In this document: in pieces, positions 10,618 to 20,600 of the stretch
How the letters are laid out: each line of letters starts with the position of its first letter
Numbering within the stretch: the stretch's first letter is position 1
Assembly: GCA_016098155.1 (NCBI GenBank)
Contig: JAAAJB010000268.1
Coordinates: 1 to 42,500 of the forward strand
Direction of reading: 5' to 3'
Source of the DNA: Actinomortierella ambigua
Taxonomy: Eukaryota; Mortierellomycota; Mortierellomycetes; Mortierellales; Mortierellaceae
DNA length: 42,500 bases
The notes under the pieces: generated by a model
The model's input: the letters and a program-made list of their open reading frames with translations, nothing else
The model's database searches: none
Told to the model about the DNA's origin: nothing
Translations under genes and position numbers: made by a program

Positions 10618-11069
10618 TGTCTTACTGCCGCTGCCGGTAGGATTCTGAGCTCGGTTAGCCGCAATGGCCTCCGAGTGCTTTTACTCGCCGCGAGAATTCC
10701 TTTGTAAGTTTCCAGTCTCTGGTCTCCAGTCTGACCACGACTCTTGTGGTTCCAGTTGCAGACGACGACCTTTGTGTCTTGCCCGATGGCTGTCAGTGTG
10801 CTGTCGAGCATCCGGTCTGTTGGTCGCGTTCTGGCACCGCTCGACCAACACCATGATGAACTACAAGTATCAATCCCTACTCTTTCCCACACAGGCACAG
10901 CTACTGTTGCCACGAGGCGTTGGTGACAGCATCAACCTCCTCATGAATACGGTGCTGTCCTGCCTTGCCGACAAACATGGATACTGTCAAGGACGCTGTC
11001 CTATCAGGCGTCGCTGGCAGACATGTCGTTGTCAAGGGCACCATGATATCTGGTGTGCAGTCTACTCGT
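10618..11069 (+). repeat. Decayed repeat unit, copy 1 (partner 12809-13160)
   Basis: The DNA matches 12809-13160 over most of its length: both contain CTGCCGCTGCCGG, ATTCTGAGCTCGGTTAG, CGCCGCGAGAATTCCTT, TGTCGAGCATCCGGTCTGTTG and GGCAGACATGTCGTTGTCAA. Copy 2 lacks about 90 bp in the middle. No intact reading frame crosses either copy. Copy 1 lies directly upstream of the kinase remnant and is probably part of the same dead gene. Confidence 0.65.
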
Positions 11070-11189
11070 CACCCCCTCCCCCATCGCTGCCTTTGCAGAT
11101 GGCATGAGCATGGTGGGGTTGGCCGTCGGTTACCGCTGTCTTGTCGAGCAATTTGAGAGTGGGCATTCATCGCTCGCTATAGCCTCGTC

Positions 11190-11860
11190 AACGTGGCCCT
11201 CAGCCAGTTAGTCTCCGGTCTTGGGCTACTGAAGGAGCTTGGTCGCGGCGGCTTGGGATCGTCTACCTTGTGCGGGAAGCTAGCTACCGCCAGTCCCAAG
11301 GCCGCCCAAAGGTGCTCGAGAAGAGATTTTGCCTCGACTCTGCAGTCGCTGCTGAACGAGGTCAAACATCCACCGGCTGGTCAGTACGCTCGTTCAAGGG
11401 GGAAGGGGAGGATTGCCACCCCAATATTGTCCCCACCCCATTGACAAAGTCATTGAGGACGGGGCAAAGGTGACACTGGCCATGGAGAACTGCTCCAGCG
11501 GCACACTTCTTGACCACTCGCACGGTCTAGGATAGGATCTTCTCACCGATGCCGCTGTGATCAGGCTATTGCTGCCTGTTGCCAAAGGTGTGGCTCATCA
11601 TCACAGTCTCGGTGTTGCACATCGAGACTTGAAGACGGAAAATAATCTCCTGGACGCAATGGGCACCACCAAGATTGCCGGCTTTGGTCTGGCTATCCGC
11701 AAGCGACAATGCCGAGATCGCGCAGGCACGACGCATATTATGCCTCCAGAGTTGATCAACCGGACGCGCTCTCGTCAGCATATGACACCTTTGAAAGTCG
11801 GATATCTGGGCTCTGGGTATAATAGTGTTCTGGGAACTGAAGTTCGGCCAGCACCCCCCC
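11190..11860 (+). pseudogene. Broken protein kinase domain
   Basis: Kinase subdomains can be read in order but in different frames. The glycine loop is ELGRGGLG then IVYLVREA after a 1-nt slip (about 11236-11280). HPNIV comes at about 11419, MENCSSGTLLDHSHG at 11482, then an in-frame TAG at 11533-11535. The catalytic loop AHRDLKTENNLL lies at about 11617-11652, GFG replaces DFG at 11680-11688, the P+1/APE-like MPPELI is at about 11740, and subdomain IX SDIWALGIIVFWEL (about 11798-11840) is in yet another frame. The frameshifts, the stop and the lost DFG aspartate make an active kinase very unlikely. The family looks tyrosine-kinase-like/Ser-Thr with a CHPNIV-type C helix, and I cannot place it further. 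Confidence 0.75.
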
Positions 11861-11884
11861 CCTCTCCTCCTCCTTGGGAGCAGG

Positions 11885-12340
11885 CGAGCTATGCAGCCCC
11901 CAAGATCTTTTCCCAGGATTTCTTCTACGGGCCAGAGCGACTTCCTTGCGAGCGTAACCAGGCATGGAACAGGATTCGTTTCCTTCTCCTGCTCGGACTG
12001 CTTCACCTCGGTCCCTCGAGACGGACCCAGCGCCGGTGGAGCTGTGGGGGGGGGGGGCACAGCTTGAGAGGATGGCTCGACTCGTTCGAGTCAACCCAGG
12101 AATCAAGCACCTCGGCAACGAGCATATGCGGCGGCGGCGCGCGAGAACCTCGATCAGATTCGCACAGGGGATGGCGATGCATACGATCCACCCTATGGCC
12201 TGCACCAATTCATTGCTGCAAAATTGACCGTGTCATCCTCCACTGCTTCAGGACCATTATCCGTCCGCAATGCCAATTCAGCATCGTCCGAGTTTCCCGC
12301 TTTATTGTTGGCAGCTTTGTTGTTTGGACTCGATGTCTAA
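11885..12340 (+). pseudogene. Coding remnant with hydrophobic C-terminal tail
   Basis: After the kinase remnant the plus strand reads SDFLASVTRHGTG (about 11938-11976). Then, after frame changes around a G-tract (about 12046-12057), it reads LERMARLVRVNPGIKHLG (about 12064-12117) and finally AAAARENLDQIRTGDGDAYD through FALLLAAL-like residues to a stop at 12338-12340. The last residues (SSEFPALLLAALLFGLDV) look like a GPI-anchor or membrane tail. RHGT faintly recalls the RHGxR motif of histidine acid phosphatases, but the next residues do not fit well. It is probably part of a different dead gene fused to the kinase fragment by decay or rearrangement. Confidence 0.35.
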
Positions 12341-12808
12341 TGCAAAGTCGTGCACCGCCATGCAAGGACTGCAGCATAGACGGAGATGACGATGACTCCA
12401 GGGACAATACTTGTAGAATGCTGATCTGATATGGACAGGTTAGACCATAACAATGGATTCTAGTCACTGAATGTCTTATGCAGGGTCGTCTCCTATCTCT
12501 TATTTTCATCATTTGGGGTGTGTAGCAAGGCAGAAGTGAGCACTATTTGTGTGCCACCTTCCACCCACCTTTCTTTCTCTGTCCTTTGTCCTCTTACATC
12601 TTCCCCCCTCCATCATCTCTCGCCCGCACATCTAATTCCTCTCATTTCTACAATTGCAGAGCTTATCCCTCCGACTTTCCACACAATTAACTTGAGCTGG
12701 GTTAATCCAGCAATCTTGCTCCCTCACTGGCAATAATGAGGCTAGTAAAATTCCCGCGCTCGTTCAATCATACACAACACCTCATACCTTCCAGACTACG
12801 TACTTTAT
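12341..12808. other. No recognisable gene
   Basis: Pyrimidine-rich DNA (about 12540-12650) without a coding signal. It separates two pieces of decayed coding DNA. Confidence 0.5.
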
Positions 12809-13160
12809 GTCTTGCTGCCGCTGCCGGTTGGTATTCTGAGCTCGGTTAGGACACATGCCCCCTCCCTCCGAGTGCTTTACGCGCCGCGAGAATTCCTTCG
12901 TAAGTTCAAGATTCCGATCTGACCGCAACATTCTGGTTTCCCGTTGCAGACGACAACTTTGTGCCTTGTCGCGATGATTGTTCGATATGTTGTCGAGCAT
13001 CCGGTCTGTTGGCCGGGCTCTGACCAGGGTCGCTGACAGCATGAACATCGTCAAGAACACGGTGCGGCTCCTCTTTGCCGACGAACACGGATATTGTTGA
13101 GAGCTGGCAGACATGTCGTTGTCAAGTGCTTTGTGTTGTCTGGTATGCAGGCTGCTCGTC
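12809..13160 (+). repeat. Decayed repeat unit, copy 2
   Basis: Shortened and diverged direct copy of 10618-11069, aligning from CTGCCGCTGCCGG to GGTATGCAG. It carries stops in all frames. It is not followed by kinase sequence, so only part of the longer dead gene is duplicated here. Confidence 0.65.
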
Positions 13161-13570
13161 GTTCCAATGGCTCACCGTTCGCTTGAGACTGGAAAGACGA
13201 CTATGGCAGAGAGGATTTAAAGACGAAGTTTTAGAGGATTGGTGCAAGACATGGTTAAAGATAACCAGACAAGTGAATGATTGCTATGTGTCTTCTCTCT
13301 TCCTTTAGTAATGATAATCTTACGTCAGAAAGTGCAAAATAGTCTTTTTTTATTCTGAATAAATGGTGGTACTGTTGTCCATCTTTTCACAAGGAAATGT
13401 GGCCGCCACGCGGGTGTACAATGATATACATCTAGGCTGATTTAGAGTCTAACACAAATCCTCCAATGGCAACCACGATATCTGCCCACAGGATAGTCTT
13501 CTTCCCCCATTCAACTGCCCAGGCAAAAGTCTTGATCGGGTCAGACCGCGAAGAGAAGACCCCCCCTTTT
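13161..13570. other. No recognisable gene
   Basis: AT-richer spacer between decayed coding DNA and duplication copy B. No motif seen. Confidence 0.5.
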
Positions 13571-14614
13571 TATAGTGCACACAAAAGATGCAGACGGTCT
13601 ACCATGATTAGTTTGGACTTTGCTTTAGAGCTAAAGAGTCAATTTGTTCTGACTCTCTGTGTATCTCAGCTTTCGTTGCGTCTCCTTTACTTCCAGCACT
13701 ACTGATCGACAATGATTGTTCTGGACGAACGCTGAACCGCACCATTTTGTTTCCATGAGCTAGAGCTAGGAGTACCTATTGAGGGGGGGGGCAGTGTAGC
13801 CACCGCATTCATATCGCGTCTATATAAGTGACATAGCGTGGTTCACATGCTTCGCGTTTACGTACCACACACTCTGTGCGTTCTTCACATCTCATCAACG
13901 AAGAATGAAATCGAGACATGCTATAGCTCAGTGCTATGAGATTGAGTTGCTATTTGTAGATCTACGGAAATAAGATGATAGGAAAGATACGATGCGCAGA
14001 AAGCCGGAGGAAGTTGGCACCCTGGCCTGTCATCTTTGGTGTGCAACTTGTGAACACAGGGGGGGGGGTTTCTTTACTTACTGGTGAACTTTCGTGAGCT
14101 CAAAGCCGCCTCGTTGCGGCGACCTGGCGCATCGTGTAGATGCACCTCCCCCCCCCACCCCAACTTTGAATAGCGATCTACTGATAGAGTCCAAGGAGTG
14201 TCCGAGATGGAAAGCGAGACCCATGCTCTCAATGTTTGTGAAAATGTCCCAAAAAATGGCATAAAATTTAGCGCACACTTGAACGGTCCTGCTGCTGAGA
14301 ACTGTTAGGAGCTGGATGCAGAGGTGTAGCTCACGATGCAGTATTTAAGCCCGGCCACTCAAGTCAACAGACAGACTCACATCAAGTTGAGAACTGAGTG
14401 CCATACACCAAGTGTCGAGGTACACTACGACTATGATTTGAAAAATCATTTTATAACTCAAAAGTCATGAGTATTACGAGGAAGGGTGGGAGTAGAAGTG
14501 AAAAAAAAGGATAGGATAAGAAAAGAAAAGAACTACAACCAATAATAGGAAAACGAAAGAAAAGGGCGGATGATCAAACTACACGAACGCTTATTTGGAG
14601 CGCTGAAGAAGAAT

Positions 14615-15199
14615 TCAAGGTTCGTCGGGTGTATCATCGTCGGGATTATCATTGTCGGGTGAAAAAAAGCGTGAAAAATCATTGTCGGGCGTATAACCGT
14701 CGGGTAAATCGCCTATTGGATCATCGTCGGATGTATCATCGTCGGGTGTATCATCGCTGAGTGTATCATCCTTGCCACCACCAATACCACCCAGGCCACC
14801 CAGGCCATCTAAAAAATAATCTAGGATATCGCGACCACGAGATGGGCTATGAGGCGGGCTATTGCACTGGTCTTTGTTCAGACCAGCAAAGCAATCGACA
14901 TTGAGAAATTCTCGATTTTTCACACAGTATGAAAAATCCTTCGAATAGTCTGCATCCTTAGGGTATCTCTTTGCAGATCTACAATACTTGGGACCACCCT
15001 TCTCGGACTGGAAGATTTCACCAAGGGTGCAACAGCGTTCGGTGACATCGTCGTAGAAAACCTTGTCTCCCCATTCCTTGCATGATTGGTGACGTGACAC
15101 ACGGAGATTACAATTCTGGGTTGTTGCTGCACAATCTTCAGCAGCTGAATAGCAAACAGCCAAAGAAATGAGAATGAAGGCGGTCTTGAAGCTGAGCAT
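14615..15199 (-). CDS. Small secreted cysteine-rich protein B
   Basis: Single exon of 194 residues, a diverged paralogue of the 5173-5700 product. The start at 15199 gives the signal peptide MLSFKTAFILISLAVCYSA. Eight Cys keep the order seen in protein A (x6, x9, x15, CC, x15, x18, x10), with DDVTERCC, PKYC and KDFSYCVK. Beyond the shared region it differs completely: one extra Cys, a Gly-rich linker (GLGGLGGIGGGK) and then an Asp/Pro-rich tail with PDDDT, SDDDP and PDND repeats to the stop. This tail is strongly acidic where the tail of A is basic. It is likely secreted. The function is unknown, and possible roles include Ca2+ or surface binding by the acidic tail, but nothing shows this. 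Confidence 0.75.
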   Translation of the reverse strand: MLSFKTAFILISLAVCYSAAEDCAATTQNCNLRVSRHQSCKEWGDKVFYDDVTERCCTLGEIFQSEKGGPKYCRSAKRYPKDADYSKDFSYCVKNREFLNVDCFAGLNKDQCNSPPHSPSRGRDILDYFLDGLGGLGGIGGGKDDTLSDDTPDDDTSDDDPIGDLPDGYTPDNDFSRFFSPDNDNPDDDTPDEP

Positions 15200-15670
15200 G
15201 GCGGTGTTTCTTGAGTGGATATGAAAAGATTGCTGCAGGTGTGGAAAATTAGGATGGGGGTGCTTGGCAGGGGTCCAGAAGCTGCGTGACAAGGTTCTGT
15301 GGCACTTGAAAAAAAAAGGATACAAAGGGTGTAGTGTCCTGTGTACTGTATTTAAGGTGGGTAAATAGAAATGAGGTTAGCATGGAAATAACTTGCTAGC
15401 ACCAAGAAGAATGGCATGTCCAGAAAAAGTGGCCTTCTGGGAGTATGAGAAGGAGTGTGTGTGGGAGCGTCCAGTTGCTGGTTTTGCTCCTCAGGAGCGT
15501 AAAACTCGTGCAGAGTCAACGTGGGACGTTATATGATGCTTGTGGTAGGACGTGTGAGGGGCGCTTGCTTTCTTTCCTTACACTGCGAATTAGGGAATGC
15601 GAGAGAGTAGTGCAGTAGGGTATCAAGAGGAGAAATGTGTGGTGATTCACGATGTTTGGCAAGTGGAGTC

Positions 15671-15679
15671 CTTTATATA
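15671..15679 (-). promoter_or_regulatory. TATA-like box upstream of secreted protein gene B
   Basis: TATATAAAG on the minus strand, about 472 nt upstream of the ATG at 15199, at the position homologous to the TATA-like box of copy A. Confidence 0.4.
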
Positions 15680-16364
15680 TGCTCGTTGTTGCTTCACGGG
15701 CCAAAAAATGATATATATAAGAATCAAGAGAGCGCAAGATCAAGGACTAGCCCAACAGAGGCACTGAATAAGAAGGTACAGCAAGGGTACACTGAGAAGT
15801 TGAACGTCGCATCGGATCAATGGATACACAGAGCGCAATGAATAGAGGACAAAGGACAAAGGACAAAGGATCAAGAAATAGCTCATCGTGGCCAGGAGGG
15901 ATGCCAAAGGGGTCAAGACATAGCGTTCAAACAACATAAATGGTAGAAGATGCAACATAAGGAAGAGACAAAGGCGGGAATGTTGAATGCAAGGAGAAGA
16001 AGCGGAATGTTAGCAGAAAGCAGTAAGGGATCAAGAAGTCTGAAAAGCAATAAACAGGGTTACACCACGGAGAGTAAATGTCTAAGGGATACAAATCGTA
16101 CGTTGCCCAGGAGGTATGGAATGAAAACACAAAGATCAATGCGTGGAGGGGATGGGAAAATCTCAAGGGCAGGAACACACTCAAAGGTCAGGGGTATCGA
16201 GATCAAGGGGTTCATGGGACAAACGATGCCAAGCACCAGCACCGCCAATTGACAACGCCAATCGACAATATCATAACGCAGTACGAAGGACAACACCAAA
16301 GGGGCTACACAAATAGCGCAAGGTGACAGACCAACCCCCTGCGCCTACATCATGAGCGGACTAC

Positions 16365-16635
16365 ATTGTGCTCTTTGAACTGAAGTTCCGCTGCCTTCCT
16401 TGAGAGAGTTCGGATTGCGTGTGGAGATCGCTTCTAAGACTACCTCAAGAGCCAGAACGACGTCTTCACCTCCCAACCAAGTACTGAGAACGCCTCGTGC
16501 CATCTCCTGTGCGAACTGCTTCATCTTGATCCTTCAAGACGACTGAGTCGACCGACGGATCAAAGACCTCGACAGCGAGCAGTTGCCGGTTGTGGACGAT
16601 GGAGCATCATACAGGAATCCAGGACTCTCATGTGT
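16365..16635 (+). pseudogene. Kinase C-lobe remnant
   Basis: The plus strand reads IVLFELKFRCLP (subdomain IX end). After a frame change comes GDRF-stop-DYLKSQNDVFTSQ, then LLCELLHLDPSRRLS, the conserved subdomain XI arginine region. In a third frame follows DRRIKDLDSEQLPVVDDGA. The stop and two frameshifts mark it as dead. FELKF also ends the 11190-11860 kinase remnant (FWELKF), so the two pieces cover complementary parts of one kinase type with a short overlap. It sits right at the outer end of duplication copy B. Confidence 0.6.
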
Positions 16636-17605
16636 AAAGGGAAAGGTCAGTATGCAGTGGGAAGGGGCCTTTGCCAGTCATGGTTAGGATGGCCTGATCT
16701 TGTGGCAATAGGAATGTCGTGGGGTGGAAGGTGGGGCATGTCTATGGTGGACTCCGACATTCCCGGTGCACCGCATGGCCACGGTCACGTTGTAGCACTA
16801 GAGCAGTGTTCTTGTCTGCGAATGCTGACTGCTTACATCAGGCGCTAGGTTGTATAGCAGCACCTCCACATAATTACCACCCTCTTGTTACCCCTCACGT
16901 CTCTTTATGCATCCAACCAGCGACCTCCTGGGTCAAGCATCGGACTCAACCTCCCGTGCATCCGAGTCCTCCTGTAGATGGCCAAGGCCACACTGGTGCT
17001 GTTCTTGCCGAACCATTTTCTTGGTCACCCTGCACCGTGCCCCTCTCCTAGCTAGGAGATCCCCTGAGCACTATCTACGCGTGGTGCATCCTGGGGAAGG
17101 TCCACATAGCTGCGAGCCTTTACTTTTTTGTGTATTCGTAATAAAATTTTCAAAGACAATGGCATGGGTGTGCACAGTGCTGACTATGTCACCGAGCGAG
17201 ATGAATAGAATATCTCATGTGTTTTGCTCTCTCATTCTCTACTCTCTGGTATAAAGAGTGGAGCAATGTCGTTGCAATACCATTTGTGTCCTGCTCTTGA
17301 GCATGATTTGGCTCGTTTGATATGCCACTTCCGATGGCACACAAATGGCCTGCAACATTTACTCCCCCTCCCACGAAGCAGTGCATTGACGCTTGACAAC
17401 AACCTGCACAACGAGCACTCAAGAAGAAATACAGTGCTGGTTCTAAGATCAATCTCATCTATGCATGGTAGAGGCTAGCCATGCATGTGCGTTTCAAGCA
17501 TTTTAGCCTTCAGAGAAGCAGCTCAAGCAAGTAAAGAAGGCCGGGGGTTGAGCAACAAATAAAGCATAATTCGACTTATTTTTTTAATGTATTTCTAGGA
17601 GCACT
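16636..17605. other. No recognisable gene
   Basis: Open frames in 16630-17254 have no motif that I recognise and carry no intron-like joins. Some may be further decayed coding DNA. The final 500 bases form the 3' flank of MSH6. Confidence 0.5.
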
Positions 17606-20600
17606 TTAGATGGCTGACATACCAGCCATTATACGCTGTACGATCCGCGTCTGCTGCTCTCTTGTTAGCGGACGATGTTTGCGGGTCACTAGTGCAGACG
17701 ATTGGTTGTCCTCAGGATGCTCCTCAACGCCATCCACCGCCATCGCCAACGACGCATCACTAACACCGGGCATGCGTCCTCCATGCGAGGTCGCAGCCTT
17801 GGTGGCCAGTTGCAGCAAATAGGCTAGGTCCATGATCGTGCCCAGACCAACATCCTTGTCACCACGGCGGGAAGCGAGCTCACTGGCCCGCTTCTTCTCC
17901 TGCTTGACCTCAAACGCATGGGCTTTGGCCTCTGCGCGCTCGATGATGGATTTTGGCACGCCCGCCATATGAGCGACGTTCATACCATACGACTTTTCGC
18001 TGACACCCTCTACCAGCTTGTACAAAAAGGTGACTTCCCGATGTTCTTGGTCGACCTGGCAGGCCATGTGCTTCAGCGCGACGTTGGGATCCCGGCGAAA
18101 CTCGTCCGTCAACAGGCCGTAATGGGTTGAAAACAGGCCCAAACAACCGGTCCGCACCGACAACTCGTGCAAGACAGAGTAAGCGATCGCATAGCCATCA
18201 AACGTGGACGTGCCACGTCCAAGCTCATCCAGAATCACCATCGAGTGCTCCGTTGCCTCAGCCAGAATCTTGGATGTCTCGGACAGCTCCACCATAAATG
18301 TCGATTGTCCTGCCAGGATGTTGTCGTTTGCGCCAATACGTGTGAAGATCCGATCCATCGGCGTCAGTCGACACGACTCGGCGGGGACATAGCAGCCCAG
18401 TTGAGCCATGATGATGGCCACGCAGGTCTATACGCAGAGAGCAAAACGCAGAGAGATGCATTCCAAAAAAAAAAAAAAAAAAAAAAAAGACGGCATGTGA
18501 GTGACTGCAAACGCTATGGTCATCATGGAGCAAGCAGAGTCATGAAAAATCTCTAACAAAACAACAACTATACCTGTCGCAGTAGAGTGGATTTGCCTCC
18601 CATGTTGGGTCCAGTGAGCAGGATCAGGTTGGCCTCCTGACCACCGAGGACGGTATCATTGGGGATGAAATCAGCAGCAATGCCCGGGACGACACACGGA
18701 TGGCGCAGAGCACGCAACTCGACCACGGCCTTTTCACTCTCGACAAACTCGGGTTTGCACGACGGTGACCCCAGGGCAAGGCTGCTCTTGCACAGCGATC
18801 CTAAGCAATCCAGCTCGGCGACAATCTTGGCAGCCTTGAGCCAGTCCTTGTAGTGCTTGTCAAACTGCGCATACAACCGGCCCTGGAGCTGCTTCACAAT
18901 CAACGACTTTGTCTCGCGGGCCTCCATCAACCGGGCCACGAGCCGCGTCAACGTTGGGTTGTAGTATCGGTTCAGCGCATTCGTGCCAGACATCTTCTTC
19001 CAGTCACGGGGCACCGTGACTTTGTTCGACACCTCCAGCTGGTAGACCTCCTTGCCAATGTCCTTGTACGCAATCTTGGTTGTCTTGAGCTTGACTTTGT
19101 TCTCGGCCAGGTGCGCCGCAAACTCGGCCTCGATCGCCTGCAGCTCGGCATTGTTGGCGTCATAGTCCTCGGCGAAGCCCGGGTGGGGCGTGACCTGGCC
19201 CTCCTCCGCCGCTACCGTGTGGTCAAAAGCAGCGTCGAAATACTCGAGGTACGCTGTCAGATCGGGAAACTCGGCCATGATCGATGGGATCTTGCCAGAC
19301 TGGAACTGGTCGTTGTACGATGTCAGCTTGCGCATTGTTTCCTGGAGAGAGAGAGAGAGAGAGAGAAAGAGAAAGAAAGAGATTCTGTTAGGAGGGGAAC
19401 CCTTGGAGCTTATTGACAAGAAAAAAAAAACAATAACGAAATACAAAAGAGACGCACAACAAGGCGGTGGAAGGTCGACAAAATAGTCAAAAACTCGGCC
19501 ATCTTGCAAGAGCCCGCATGGATTCGGCTGATAATCCGCTCCAGGTCCGGAAGACGCGTGCAGCGTTCCTCAAATAGTTCCAGAAACCCAGGCACGCGCA
19601 TCAAGTCCTCGACAGCATCCAGTCGCGCCATAATCGCCTGTCGGGAACGCAGCGGATGACACAGCCAGCGACGGAAGAGTCGCTTGCCAAAGGGCGTCAC
19701 ACATCGGTTCAGGAGGTGGAACAACGTCCCTTGTTCACCGCCATCGATGCTGTTCTGGAAGACCTCGAGGTTCGAAAGCGTCTGGCCGTCCAGGATCAAG
19801 GTCGATGCTTGCCGGATCGGATCGTAAATGCTGAAATTTTGGAACGACAGTAGCTCGTCATCTAGCTTGAGCGAACGCAGGTACCAGATGAGACCGCCCA
19901 TCGCACACATGACCAGATCGTTGTTCTCCATCCGTCGAAGGGCTGCAGGCCAGTGGTCGAGGGTAGATGCCGTCGAGCTGGATGATTGCTCTGTGCTATT
20001 ATCGGTGTCGTTGCTGTTGCTGTCCGAACGGTTAAAGTAGCCCCTGACACGCAGCTCATCCTTGGTCTGCAACTCGTCCCAAAACTCGGATCCATGGTGC
20101 AGGTGGTTCCAGATGGTGCTCGGGCCCAAGCTATTCTTCAGGATGCGGATCGACCGCTGCGAAAGGCCACCCTTCTCGACGACCAACTCTCTGGGCTTGA
20201 TCTGGGTGACGAGGGTCTCAAACTTGGTGCGGTCCATGTCGTCCTTGAAGGTGGCCAACGAAAACTCGGCAGTCGAGGTGTCGACAAAGGCAATGCCGAA
20301 TCGTGCGGGCAGGTGCTCAGCCCCCTGTTGGAACGACTCCTTAATGGTCATGCAGTAGGTCGCCATGTCGCTCGTCAGTAGACCAGAGTCGGTCAAGGTG
20401 CCCGCGGTCAAGATGGAATGCAGCTCACGTCGGATGACCTTTTGGGCGGGCTTGCCGCAACCGCGCTCGCGCATCGCTTTACCGAGGGCGGTCTCCATCT
20501 GGTCGACACGGGCGACCTTGAAGCCCTTGGCGATGAACTGGGCGGACCAATAATCAAAACTGGACTCGGGGACACCGACCATGCGCATGTTGGTGCGGTC

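Larger units (their letters stand above)
13571..16370. repeat. Segmental duplication, copy B
   Basis: Counterpart of 4.70-6.90 kb in the same orientation. It begins around TGCACACAAAAGATGCAG (13576), which matches 4714, then has about 500 bp absent from copy A. It resumes at about 14080-14140 and continues through the secreted-protein gene and its upstream DNA to about 16365. The extra DNA is bounded by imperfect inverted copies of the same word (13576-13597 and 14025-14045). Confidence 0.7.

Noticed and set aside
11938..11976. Histidine acid phosphatase call from VTRHGTG
   Set aside because: Only four residues fit the RHGxRxP motif, the second Arg and the Pro are missing, and nothing downstream confirms the fold.
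15200..15325. N-terminal extension of secreted protein B
   Set aside because: Same reason: it would bury the signal peptide, and it does not match the extension in copy A.
18853..19416. 187-codon plus-strand ORF over MSH6 exon 5
   Set aside because: Antisense shadow, rich in Leu/Arg/Val/Gly, with no family resemblance.
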